A stretch of 64,000 nucleotides of DNA from Marinifilum sp. N1E240. GTDB taxonomy: Bacteria > Bacteroidota > Bacteroidia > Bacteroidales > Marinifilaceae. Each line of letters starts with the position of its first letter. Positions within the stretch are counted from its first letter, which is position 1. The translations under genes and the position numbers were made by a program. Below the pieces are notes generated by a model. The model did not search any database, was not told the origin of the DNA, and worked only from the letters and a program-made list of their open reading frames with translations. Shown in pieces: positions 18,377 through 27,625 of the stretch. The stretch lies in NCBI RefSeq assembly GCF_009295825.1, contig NZ_WHKF01000001.1:1081088-1145087 (forward strand), read 5' to 3'.

Positions 18377-19315
18377 ATGTTTAATAGTATGAAATTCAAT
18401 AAAATTTATATAACTGTACTGTTTTTAATGGCAGCATTGTTCGTTGGATGTAGCGACTTTGATGATACAGTTGAGTTAAGCCCCGAGGTATCAGATAGTA
18501 ATGCTGCTGTAAGGTTTACTCCAGATAATAAGTCTGATTTTGAATTAGATCCAAATGTTAGTCTTGAAATTACTTTAACAGTTATTCGTGATAATGAAAC
18601 AGCAGCATTGGATGTTCCTGTAGTTGCTGTTTTAAATACTGAGGACGGTTTTATCTTTCCGGAAGTGTTGTCGTTTGCAGCAGGAGAAGCAAGTGCTGAT
18701 TTAACGATTAGAATGTCTGATGCTGCTCCTACTGGTGTAGCTTTGCCTTTTGCACTTACATTTGGCGATGATTTTACAAATCCTTATAAAACCGAATATG
18801 CTACTTTTTATGGCAATGTGTCGATAATAAAGTGGAATAATTTGGGTACTGCTCAGTTTTATGATTCCTTCTCATTCTATAAAGTTGCTGAGGTAACTTT
18901 AGAGCAGCGTGATGATAAGCCTGAAATGTATCGAATTAATACTCCATACTCTAATGGAATCTTACTTGATGCAGAATGGGACGGATGGCTTGGTGGAACA
19001 AGCCAGGAGAAAATTACTTTTACTGTTGATGAACAAGGAGGAATTACTTGGAATGATTTCTGGTATACCAGTTTACTTTACCAAGGAAATGCTGGTCAGG
19101 ATATTAAAGCTTATGAACCTGCTGCATTGGAAAAAGATGTTGTAGATCCAAGTGTTGTTGTTAAAAATGATGCTGATGCTATTTTATACTTTGAACTACA
19201 CCCTTCTATGTACATTGATGGCGTTGGTGGTTTCGGCGAGAAAGCAGTTTATCTTGGTTTCCCAGGTTTCGATTTAGCAGGTGCATTAGGTGTACCGGTG
19301 TATGGCGGAATGTAA
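18377..19315 (+). CDS. Third lipoprotein of the first SusCD operon, function unknown
   Basis: 312 residues with a lipobox (LFVGC; Cys25 from this start, Cys21 if translation starts at Met5, 18389). After the anchor, residues about 40-150 read as one beta-rich immunoglobulin/Calx-beta-like domain (AAVRFTPDNKSDFELD, SLEITLTVIRDNE); the rest has Trp/Tyr-rich strands (WDGWLGGTSQEKITF). By position it resembles surface glycan-binding proteins encoded after SusD, but I recognise no family, so binding is inference. Followed by a strong terminator. Confidence 0.65.
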   Translation: MFNSMKFNKIYITVLFLMAALFVGCSDFDDTVELSPEVSDSNAAVRFTPDNKSDFELDPNVSLEITLTVIRDNETAALDVPVVAVLNTEDGFIFPEVLSFAAGEASADLTIRMSDAAPTGVALPFALTFGDDFTNPYKTEYATFYGNVSIIKWNNLGTAQFYDSFSFYKVAEVTLEQRDDKPEMYRINTPYSNGILLDAEWDGWLGGTSQEKITFTVDEQGGITWNDFWYTSLLYQGNAGQDIKAYEPAALEKDVVDPSVVVKNDADAILYFELHPSMYIDGVGGFGEKAVYLGFPGFDLAGALGVPVYGGM

Positions 19316-19402
19316 AATGAATATCGCTAATTGTATAAAAACTGAATGCCTTTGAATTTTTAGTTAGGATATTCAGAATAAAATACAAAATCAATTAATA
19401 TT

Positions 19403-19436
19403 AAAAGCTGTTCCTATTTAGGAACAGCTTTTTTTG
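19403..19436 (+). terminator. Terminator of the first SusCD operon
   Basis: A 12-bp perfect stem (19403-19414 with 19421-19432), a 6-base loop and a T run. Confidence 0.9.
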
Positions 19437-19769
19437 TGTAATAATGTAAATATTGATGATAGAATTTGTGGGTATGATTGGGGCTATTTTATATTTTTTT
19501 AACAAGAATCGTTTTTAATAAATTAATTCTTGGGATAAAAATAAGCTAAAATAGAAAATGTAAATATGTTAATAATTGCAAATAATTGTTTGCGTAAAAG
19601 TTAGATTAGATTTATAGACATTAATTCAATAAATCAGATAATTAATGTCCATTAAAAGGTTGTAGAAGGATTAATAATTATTTAGAGCTTACCGTTTGCG
19701 TTCTTAACAGGATAGTAAGTTAGTATTTAAGTAACCCTTTAGTTTGTGGAGCTGATTGATGTGTTAAAA
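19437..19769. other. Gene-free stretch before the second SusCD operon
   Basis: AT-rich with no open frame that looks protein coding and no structural RNA that I recognise. The promoter and conserved leader of the next operon follow directly. Confidence 0.5.
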
Positions 19770-19800
19770 TTTGTTAAAACCATTAAAAGTAGTATTTTTA
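19770..19800 (+). promoter_or_regulatory. Promoter of the second SusCD operon
   Basis: TTTG at 19770-19773, a 19-base spacer, then TATTTTTA at 19793-19800. The last base is A, as in the first SusCD promoter. Confidence 0.5.
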
Positions 19801-19817
19801 ACCTCAAGAATTACCAT

Positions 19818-19855
19818 TAACCATTTTGCATCTTTACTTAATTACTAACTAAAAA
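19818..19855 (+). promoter_or_regulatory. Leader element shared with the first susC gene (copy 2)
   Basis: TAACCATTT (19818-19826), 9 bases, then ACTTAATTACTAACTAAAAA (19836-19855), ending 8 bases before the ATG. One base differs in the 20-mer from the copy at 13531-13550. Confidence 0.6.
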
Positions 19856-19863
19856 GTTTTTTT

Positions 19864-22800
19864 ATGAAAAAAATTATTGGACTATTTGTTCTTCTCATAT
19901 TTATGGGAATGCAAATAGTAAATGCGCAAAGCAAGCAAATTACTGGTACTGTAACAAGTGCTGAAGATGGTCTGGGGATGCCCGGAGTATCTGTTGTTAT
20001 TAAAGGTACTACCGTTGGTGCCAGTACAAATATTGACGGTCAATTTTCTATTGAAGCTGCAGCGTCAGATATCCTGATGTTTAGTTTTGTGGGAATGGTT
20101 CCTCAAGAAATTACTGTTGGTGACCAAACTGTCATTAATGTAGTATTAGAAACTGAATCTATAGGTATGGATGAAGTTATCGTAACTGCATTAGGTGTAA
20201 CTAGAGAGAAGAAAGCTCTTGGTTATGCAGTACAGGAAGTTGGAGCTGATGACTTGAATAAAGTGAAACAAACAGATGCAATTAGTGCACTTTCTGGAAA
20301 AGTTTCAGGTGTTCAGGTTTCTACATCTTCTAACTTTGCTGGATCAAAAAGAATTTTGATTCGTGGAGCAAATTCTATTTTTGGAGGTAACCAGCCTTTG
20401 ATCGTATTGGACGGTATTCCAATGGATAACTCGAACTTTAATTCAACTAGTGCCCAAGCTGGTTTTGGTGGAGTTGACTATGGTAACATGATGAATGATA
20501 TCAACCCTGATGATATCGAAAGCATGTCTGTACTTAAAGGACCTGCTGCCGCGATTTATGGATCTCGTGCATCAAATGGTGTTATTATTATCAATACTAA
20601 GAAAGCAAAAGCTGGTAAGGATGATATTAAAGTTGATTTTAGTTCATCAGTAACTATTGAAAGAGTAGCAGAACTTCCAGAATTACAAAGACGTTATGGT
20701 GGTGGTGCTATTATTGATGATTCTGATGGTGGTGTTAACGGTTTCGAGCAAGTTAGCATTGAAGGAACAAATTACTTAGTCCCTCAATACGCAGTAGATG
20801 AGTCGTGGGGACCAGCTTACGATCCTAGTCTTCAAGTTTTGCATTGGGATGCATTTGATCAGGAAAGTTATCCAAATGATTATCTAAAGCCTCGTTCATG
20901 GACTGCTCCTAAAAACGATGTTGAAGAATTCTTTGAAACAGGTGTTTCATATGTAAACTCATTAGCTGTTTCAAGAACAGGAAAAGATTACGGTGTACGT
21001 TTTTCTTATACAAACACTCATAATGAAGGTATCGTTCCTAATTCAAAGTACGATAAGCATAACTTTACAGTTTCTGGTAACACTAAGTTTTTAGATAAGT
21101 TTACTGTTAATGGAGCTATTAATTATGTGCGTTCTGAAACTTATGGTCGTCCTACTTTCGGTTATACAGATAACAGTTTCTCTCAGAAGTTTTTCCAGTG
21201 GGGACAGCGTCAGTTAGACATGAAGCGTTTGAGTAATTATAAGAACAATGATGGAACTCAAAGAACATGGAACCGTAGAGCATGGAATAATCCTAATCCT
21301 AAGTATGCTGATAACCCATATTGGATCGTAAATGAGAATATTACTGATGACGAGCGTGATCGTTTCTTCGGAAATATTAGTATCGATTACAAAATTATGG
21401 ATGGTTTAGTGGCTAAGGCTAGTGTTTATGGTGATACATATACTTTCTCAATGAGAGAGAGAACTGCAGTGGGATCTAATTCTACTCCAAGTTACTACGA
21501 AGCAAAGCGTATTAACTCTGAGTTCAACTATGAATTTACTTTAAGCTATAACAAGCGATTTAACGAAGACTTTAATATTACGGCAATGGCTGGTGCTAAT
21601 GCACGTAGAGAAAGATATGATTTCTTAAGAGGTCAAACTTCTGGTGGTCTTGTCGTTCCTGGTATTTACAATTTAGGTAATTCAGTTGGAAATGTTTCAA
21701 CTAATGATATTACAACTGAAAAATATACAAATTCTGTATTTGGTAGTGCTTCATTCGGATTTAAGAATTTTTGGTTTATTGATGTAACAGCTAGAAATGA
21801 TTGGTCTTCAGCTCTTCCAGATGATAATAATTCATATTTCTATCCATCTGTTTCATCAAGTTTTGTTTTCTCGGAATTAATAGAGGAAGCGACTTGGTTA
21901 GATTATGGTAAGTTTCGTTTAGGTTGGGCACAAGTTGGTAATGATACTGGTGCTTATAGAGTTTTTAGTACTTATGAAAGTTATGGTGATGGTCCATTCC
22001 AGGGTGCTCCTGGTTATGCTGTTCCAACTACAAAATTAAATGAGAACTTAAAGCCTGAAGAAACAACTTCGTATGAGATTGGTATGGAATTAAGTTTCTT
22101 CCAGAGTAGATTTGGAATCGATGCGACTTATTTCAACAATGTGACTAAGGATCAGATTATTCCTTTAGATGTATCATCTTCAACTGGATATAATAACAAG
22201 TATATCAATGCAGGTGAAATGGAGAATAAGGGTATTGAGTTAACTCTTAAAGGTACACCTATTAAAACAGCTGATTTCTCTTGGGATATCAATGTTAACT
22301 ATACTAAAGTTAATAATGAATTAACTGAACTTATTGACGGTATTTCTACTTTGGATATTCAGAGAGCTCCTTTTAGTGGTGCTTATTTGAGAGCAAGTGT
22401 GGGTGATACTTACGGTATGCTTTGGGGATATGATTATATCAAAGATAATCAAGGTAATAAAGTAGTTGGCGATAATGGTCACTATTTGGCTACTGATAAC
22501 TTGGTTCCTATTGGATCTGTGTTACCGGATTATAATGTAGGTATTCGTAATGCAATGACTTACAAGAATTTTGATTTTAGTTTCTTATTTGATATCCAAA
22601 AAGGCGGAAAATTCTTCTCATTATCACACATGTGGGGAATGTACTCAGGTATGTTAGAAGCAACTGCACAGACTAATGATCGTGGTGGAAATGTACGTGA
22701 ATCAGTTTCTGCTAATGGAGGTATTAAATTAAATGCTGTTAAAGGTACTGTTACTTACGATGCTGATGGAAATTATACCGTTTCGAATACATCTGAAAAT

Positions 22801-23121
22801 GACACTTATGTAAGTGGTTCAGGTTGGGCTGCAAGACATTACCATGGATATGGTACTCCAAGTGCTCAGAATATTTTCGATGCTGATTACATCAAACTTA
22901 GAGAGATCACATTAGGATATAGTTTCCCTAAATCAATGATCGGACCTCTTCGTTCGTTAAGACTTTCTCTATTCGGTAAAAACCTTTGGACTGGTGGTTT
23001 AGATAAAAAAGGATTTGACCCTGAGGCTGCAGTTGGTGGTTCTGGAAATATTCAAGGTATTGAAGGTGGTTTCAATCCAAATACAAAGAGCTTCGGATTT
23101 AACTTGCAATTAGGGTTTTAA
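19864..23121 (+). CDS. SusC/RagA-type TonB-dependent outer-membrane transporter (second locus)
   Basis: 1,085 residues. Signal peptide ending VNAQ, carboxypeptidase-like domain (TGTVTSAEDGLGMPGVSVV), MDEVIVTALGVTREKKALGY, plug domain (ILIRGANSIFGG, PLIVLDGIPMDN, YGSRASNGVIIINTKK) and a long barrel ending NLQLGF. Residues 1-112 follow the first SusC closely at protein and DNA level; after MDEVIVTA the two proteins diverge. The KKALGYAVQEV plug start is typical of a different SusC subgroup. It works with the SusD-like lipoprotein 18 bases downstream. Confidence 0.93.
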   Translation: MKKIIGLFVLLIFMGMQIVNAQSKQITGTVTSAEDGLGMPGVSVVIKGTTVGASTNIDGQFSIEAAASDILMFSFVGMVPQEITVGDQTVINVVLETESIGMDEVIVTALGVTREKKALGYAVQEVGADDLNKVKQTDAISALSGKVSGVQVSTSSNFAGSKRILIRGANSIFGGNQPLIVLDGIPMDNSNFNSTSAQAGFGGVDYGNMMNDINPDDIESMSVLKGPAAAIYGSRASNGVIIINTKKAKAGKDDIKVDFSSSVTIERVAELPELQRRYGGGAIIDDSDGGVNGFEQVSIEGTNYLVPQYAVDESWGPAYDPSLQVLHWDAFDQESYPNDYLKPRSWTAPKNDVEEFFETGVSYVNSLAVSRTGKDYGVRFSYTNTHNEGIVPNSKYDKHNFTVSGNTKFLDKFTVNGAINYVRSETYGRPTFGYTDNSFSQKFFQWGQRQLDMKRLSNYKNNDGTQRTWNRRAWNNPNPKYADNPYWIVNENITDDERDRFFGNISIDYKIMDGLVAKASVYGDTYTFSMRERTAVGSNSTPSYYEAKRINSEFNYEFTLSYNKRFNEDFNITAMAGANARRERYDFLRGQTSGGLVVPGIYNLGNSVGNVSTNDITTEKYTNSVFGSASFGFKNFWFIDVTARNDWSSALPDDNNSYFYPSVSSSFVFSELIEEATWLDYGKFRLGWAQVGNDTGAYRVFSTYESYGDGPFQGAPGYAVPTTKLNENLKPEETTSYEIGMELSFFQSRFGIDATYFNNVTKDQIIPLDVSSSTGYNNKYINAGEMENKGIELTLKGTPIKTADFSWDINVNYTKVNNELTELIDGISTLDIQRAPFSGAYLRASVGDTYGMLWGYDYIKDNQGNKVVGDNGHYLATDNLVPIGSVLPDYNVGIRNAMTYKNFDFSFLFDIQKGGKFFSLSHMWGMYSGMLEATAQTNDRGGNVRESVSANGGIKLNAVKGTVTYDADGNYTVSNTSENDTYVSGSGWAARHYHGYGTPSAQNIFDADYIKLREITLGYSFPKSMIGPLRSLRLSLFGKNLWTGGLDKKGFDPEAAVGGSGNIQGIEGGFNPNTKSFGFNLQLGF

Positions 23122-23139
23122 TAAAAAAAAGAAATTAAT

Positions 23140-24684
23140 ATGAAAAATAATATATTTTTAATGTTAGTACTACTGTTGTTTGTTGGCAGTGCTTGTGATA
23201 CTAATTACAGGGGCAATCCCAACGAACCAGAAGTAGCACCGACTTATTCAATCTTTAACGCTGCGGTTAAAGAGATGATGGACGATACTCACGACGAATG
23301 GTTCCTTGGAAGATTTACTAATGGAACAATGCAATATTGGGCACAAACTGAATATACTGAAGAAGATAGATATCAATATCGTGAATCAATGCGCGAGAAT
23401 TTTGGTGATTTCTTTTATAATTTAGAAAATCTAAGACAGGTAATTTTATTAAACGAAGATCCAGCTACAGCAAATGAAATGTCTGCTTATGGAGCTAACG
23501 TGAATCAAGTTGCTACAGCTCGAATTATGATGGCATGGGCCTTTAATTTAATGGCTGATACTTGGGGTGACGTACCTTATTGGTCATATTCAACAGTAAA
23601 TGAAAGCTTTCAGGCTTTAATGATTAATGATGATGTATTGAAGCCAGCTTATGCTGCTCAATCAGATATTTATCCTGATTTATTGAAGCAATTAGAAGAA
23701 GCTGCTGATATGATTGATGAGAGTGCTGATGCTTGGACTATAGGTGATCCTATTTATAATGGAGATGCAGCACTTTGGAAAAAGTTTGCTAACTCTCTTC
23801 GTTTAAGAATTGCAGTTAAGATTGAGGCTGTTTACCCTGGTGCTACTGCTCATATTACTGATGCTATCGCTGATGGAGTTTTCACTTCTAATGCTGATAA
23901 TGCGTTCATTACATATGAAAATAATGAGGCTAATGGTTCTCCATTCCAGGTTGCTTTTGCTTCTCGTTCAGACTTTGCTGTATCGAATAGCTTTATGAAC
24001 TTACTAGATGGAACTTCTGGTGGCTTCGGTACTGACCCTAGAATCTCTAAGTATGCACAACCTAACCAGTTCGGTAATTATGTAGGTGTTCCTAATGGTG
24101 TTGAAAATGCGACATCTGTTGCATTTAAATGGGAATCTCTTCCAGGCGTATCTATTATTGGTTTAGATAATACTGGTGCTCATGGATATACTGCTGCAAC
24201 TCAAGCATTAATGAGTTACGCAGAGGTTGAGTTCTTAAAGTCAGAAGTTAATGGCTGGAGTCAAACTGAATATGAAGCTGGTGTAGCTGCTTCTATGGAA
24301 GAGTGGGGCGTTGATGCTGCTGATGTTACTGCTTTTGTAGGCGCTTTACCTGCAGCAAGCGAGGAGAATGTAATGACTCAAAAGTATGTTGCATTATATA
24401 TGCAAGCACATACAGCTTGGGCTGATTATCGTAGAACTGGATTCCCAACTACTTTGACTATGCCAAATGATGCATACACTATGAATGTAGTGACGGATGA
24501 TGCAGGAACTGTAACAACGTTTAATTACACATTTGAGCCAATTCCAACTGTAACAGATCTTCCATTTAGAATGGAATATCCTAACAATGAATTTACTTTG
24601 AATGAGGTGAATTATAAAGCGGCAGTTGCATTACTATCTGATGGTAATGAAATTACTTCTAAGCTTTGGTGGGATGTAAACTAA
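23140..24684 (+). CDS. SusD-like surface lipoprotein (second locus)
   Basis: 514 residues with lipidation site Cys19 (VGSAC). It belongs to the divergent SusD-like group 2 type: RGNPNEPEVAPTYSIF near the start, ARIMMAWAFNLMADTWGDVPY, LWKKFANSLRLRIAVKIE and the C-terminal YALYMQAH-like segment (KYVALYMQAHTAWADYRRTG). It should close the SusC barrel and bind the ligand. Last gene of a two-gene operon. Its different SusD subgroup fits the different barrel of its SusC partner. Confidence 0.9.
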   Translation: MKNNIFLMLVLLLFVGSACDTNYRGNPNEPEVAPTYSIFNAAVKEMMDDTHDEWFLGRFTNGTMQYWAQTEYTEEDRYQYRESMRENFGDFFYNLENLRQVILLNEDPATANEMSAYGANVNQVATARIMMAWAFNLMADTWGDVPYWSYSTVNESFQALMINDDVLKPAYAAQSDIYPDLLKQLEEAADMIDESADAWTIGDPIYNGDAALWKKFANSLRLRIAVKIEAVYPGATAHITDAIADGVFTSNADNAFITYENNEANGSPFQVAFASRSDFAVSNSFMNLLDGTSGGFGTDPRISKYAQPNQFGNYVGVPNGVENATSVAFKWESLPGVSIIGLDNTGAHGYTAATQALMSYAEVEFLKSEVNGWSQTEYEAGVAASMEEWGVDAADVTAFVGALPAASEENVMTQKYVALYMQAHTAWADYRRTGFPTTLTMPNDAYTMNVVTDDAGTVTTFNYTFEPIPTVTDLPFRMEYPNNEFTLNEVNYKAAVALLSDGNEITSKLWWDVN

Positions 24685-24706
24685 CATCTTATAAGAATAA
24701 AATATT

Positions 24707-24738
24707 AAGAGCTGGACTATGTGTTCAGCTCTTTTTTT
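24707..24738 (+). terminator. Terminator of the second SusCD operon
   Basis: AAGAGCTGGAC (24707-24717) pairs with GTGTTCAGCTCTT (24723-24733 region) including one G-U, then a T run. Confidence 0.85.
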
Positions 24739-25127
24739 ATTTGTTTTTTCGAAAAAATTAAGACCTTATTTGAATGATATTAATTGAGTAATGAATCAAA
24801 ACCCTACTTCGCAATAATTGTAGAGGTTTATAGTATGTAAATTTTATAAAGTTCAGATTTGATTTTGTGAAAATAGTAACGGCAACACCTATAAATTATA
24901 GGTCAATATTATACGCAATCAACAATTACTTATAGAACATATTAGTATTGATTTAATAAATCATTTTAAAAGTTAGAACACAAACCCATAATTATTGATC
25001 GTGATAAGGTAGTTTTAAAGTTTTTCCTAGGGATCTAAACTGAAATTTTAATATAAATAGGAACCAAATGGTTCGTTAAGACTACTTTTCTAGCATATCA
25101 ATAACTAATTAAGAGCAAATAAGTTTG
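24739..25127. other. Gene-free convergent region with one odd-centred palindrome
   Basis: It lies between the convergent second SusCD operon and the TonB receptor gene. No coding frame seen. The one notable element is ACCTATAA-A-TTATAGGT (24887-24903), an 8-bp inverted repeat around a single base. Its position away from any promoter is unexplained. Confidence 0.45.
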
Positions 25128-27518
25128 CTACAGAGTGAATGAGAAGCCTAAAATAAAATTCCTACCCGCTGCACTTATACCCGAAGAATAGGGTCTGTAC
25201 CTTTTATTAAGAATGTTTTCAATAGTTAGATAACCATTCCAGTGTTTGTTAATTTTATAATTATTGCTCAAATTTAAGCTAAGCCAATCTGGAGAATAAG
25301 GGTTTCCATTGCGGTCTTTTGCATATAGATAGGCTTTATCTTTCTCAGTATTTGCTAAATCATTAAAATTAATTTCGCCGTTGTATTCAAGTTCTAATTT
25401 AGAACTCAACTTTTTTGATTGATATTTTAGATTAAATGTGCTAAACATTGGAGGAACATGACGTACAGGACTCCCATCCTTATATTCTCCGTAGGTTAGG
25501 TTTAAATTCCCCTCCGCAGTTAATCGATTGCTTACTTTTAGAATAGAGTTGATATTTATTCCCCAAACCTGAGCATTGTCCGCATTGGTTATAGCCTGAA
25601 TTTTACTTTCAGCACCGTCATAAATCATTGTATTTTCTCCATTTAGACTGTAATTGGTTCGTACCATAGCTTGATCTAAATAGGAGTAAAATGCATTAAT
25701 CTCAGTAAAGAATACTTTGGCAAAAGTCTTACTAATATTTACCTCAAAATTATAGATGTATTCAGGTTTTAAATCCTTATTAGGAACCACTACCGAACCT
25801 GGCTCAGAATCAAAAACTTTACCGATATCGTCAATATTTGGGGCTCTGAATCCACTTGTAGCATTAAGTTTTAGAATCCAGTCGTTTTCAGATTGGTAAG
25901 TGATTCCGATACCACCATTTAAAGCACCTGTTGATAAATCTAAATTACTAAAAGGAAATTCATAAAAAGTATTGTCTAATTGTGAATCAATCCAAATATG
26001 AGAATACCTTACTCCCGAATTCAGAGTCCACTGATGATTAAGTTTCCATTTTAAATTGGAATATAAGGCAAAACTTGATTGTTTTGAATTGTCAGGATAT
26101 CGACTTGCTATAGCAGTTTTATTGCCATTTAGAATATCTTGAGAATATCCTTTTGAGTCTAGTTTGTTTACATGCCATTCTGTTCCATAAAACAGATGAA
26201 CATTATCGGTAATTATTTTTTCTGCATCCGCGTTTATGGAGTATATATTCAACTTTTCAGTCCTATTTCGTTTGGTTTGGGATTGAAATTTACGGTCGTG
26301 CCTGCTTTCCTGATAGTTCTGATACGCCGCTATAATTTTAAACGAATCGTAGATAGTTGTGGCTTCTGTATTATTGTAGTTTAACGAATGCAATTGTAAT
26401 TTCTGAGGTCCATAGTACCATACGGAATATTTTAATTCATCATTTTTGTATTGTATTAATCTGTCGTAACGCGGAATATTTGAGCTTGTGGTATATTGAA
26501 AATTATATAGGAGCTCAGAATGCTCATTAATTTTGTAGCGAAATTTCTGAACTGTATTAAACTGATCGTAACCACTTTGTTTTTGTTTTTTCGGATCAGA
26601 ATTACTCACTATTTTATCGGAACCATTTTCTCTAATTACATATTCGTATTGTAAATAATCATCTGGTCCATGAGAACCCATTTTTAGATCATCAAAATCA
26701 TTGTAACTAAAACTGCCGGCATAACTAAATTTTTCCTTTCCAAAATTGTAATTTACATGATTCATGATTCCCTTATTTGCGGAAGAATAAGAGCTTTTAA
26801 TGGTGTAATTAATGTTGGATTTGTTGGAGGTGGAAAAACGCGGAGTAAACGTGTGAAAATCCATTACGCCACCTATGGCATCGCTTCCGTATATGATGGA
26901 ACCAGGACCTAATATCACTTCTGTTGATTCTAAACTATTGTGATCGATATTGATTACATTTTGCAAATTGCCGCTACGGTATATTGCATTGTTTAATCTT
27001 ACTCCGTCCAGAACCAATAGAACCCGGTTTGCAGAAAATCCTCTAATCATAGGACTCCCGCCGCCTAATTGGCTTTTTTGAATGTAAACTTGTTTTGAAA
27101 CTTTTAATAGGTCAGCACTAGTCTGAGCAGTATTGTGTTTTATTGTTTCTTCATCTATTTTGAGAATCTTAAGTGGAATTTCGTTGGAATTTTGTTCCCA
27201 CTTATTTGCAGAAACAATCACTTCTTTAATAGGGAAAATATTTGATGCTAATTTTACAATAAAGGAATTTTCTTTTATTTGCTTATAGCTTAGTTTTTGA
27301 TTTCGGTAGGATGGGTGTTGAAAGAAGATGGCTTCACTATTTATAAAGTCGGAAATTTCAGCATGACCAGTTGTGTTTGATAAAACAGAATTCTGTGTAT
27401 CAAAAATATAAACATCTTCAATGGGGTGATTCGTTTCTGAATCAATCACGGTTAACGTTTGGGCAAAACTAAGTTGACTAAGAATAGAGAGAAGAAAAAG
27501 TAGACCTAAGCGAATCAT
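25128..27518 (-). CDS. TonB-dependent receptor, heme/siderophore-receptor-like
   Basis: 796 residues: signal peptide (LSQLSFAQ), a small carboxypeptidase-like beta domain (about 22-95), TonB-box region (IKEVIVSANKWEQ), plug (GGGSPMIRGFSANRVLLVLD and GSIIYGSDAIGGVMDF) and a 22-strand-type barrel ending in FILGFSFTL. The plug sequence is of the FepA/HmuR/CirA group rather than SusC, and there is no SusD partner. Substrate may be heme, a siderophore or another metal complex; the sequence alone does not decide. Single gene. Confidence 0.9.
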   Translation of the reverse strand: MIRLGLLFLLSILSQLSFAQTLTVIDSETNHPIEDVYIFDTQNSVLSNTTGHAEISDFINSEAIFFQHPSYRNQKLSYKQIKENSFIVKLASNIFPIKEVIVSANKWEQNSNEIPLKILKIDEETIKHNTAQTSADLLKVSKQVYIQKSQLGGGSPMIRGFSANRVLLVLDGVRLNNAIYRSGNLQNVINIDHNSLESTEVILGPGSIIYGSDAIGGVMDFHTFTPRFSTSNKSNINYTIKSSYSSANKGIMNHVNYNFGKEKFSYAGSFSYNDFDDLKMGSHGPDDYLQYEYVIRENGSDKIVSNSDPKKQKQSGYDQFNTVQKFRYKINEHSELLYNFQYTTSSNIPRYDRLIQYKNDELKYSVWYYGPQKLQLHSLNYNNTEATTIYDSFKIIAAYQNYQESRHDRKFQSQTKRNRTEKLNIYSINADAEKIITDNVHLFYGTEWHVNKLDSKGYSQDILNGNKTAIASRYPDNSKQSSFALYSNLKWKLNHQWTLNSGVRYSHIWIDSQLDNTFYEFPFSNLDLSTGALNGGIGITYQSENDWILKLNATSGFRAPNIDDIGKVFDSEPGSVVVPNKDLKPEYIYNFEVNISKTFAKVFFTEINAFYSYLDQAMVRTNYSLNGENTMIYDGAESKIQAITNADNAQVWGININSILKVSNRLTAEGNLNLTYGEYKDGSPVRHVPPMFSTFNLKYQSKKLSSKLELEYNGEINFNDLANTEKDKAYLYAKDRNGNPYSPDWLSLNLSNNYKINKHWNGYLTIENILNKRYRPYSSGISAAGRNFILGFSFTL

Positions 27519-27544
27519 TTTGTTGTTTATTACATAATAAAGTT

Positions 27545-27552
27545 CAAATATA
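27545..27552 (-). promoter_or_regulatory. Candidate -7 box of the TonB receptor gene
   Basis: TATATTTG on the minus strand, about 27 bases before the ATG. The nearest upstream TTG is 24 bases away, longer than usual. Confidence 0.35.
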
Positions 27553-27578
27553 TGATTAATAATTTAATTTGGATATCA

Positions 27579-27604
27579 AAAAAGGCATCTCATTGGATGC
27601 CTTT
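27579..27604 (-). terminator. Terminator of the M49-like gene
   Basis: A 9-bp stem AAAGGCATC (27581-27589) with GATGCCTTT (27596-27604), and a T run on the minus strand. Confidence 0.85.
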
Positions 27605-27625
27605 CTGTTTAATTTTCGATAATTT

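Noticed and set aside
25114-25129. Terminator AGCAAA/TTTGCT at the end of the TonB receptor gene
   Set aside because: The stem is only 6 bp, overlaps the stop codon and has no clear T run.
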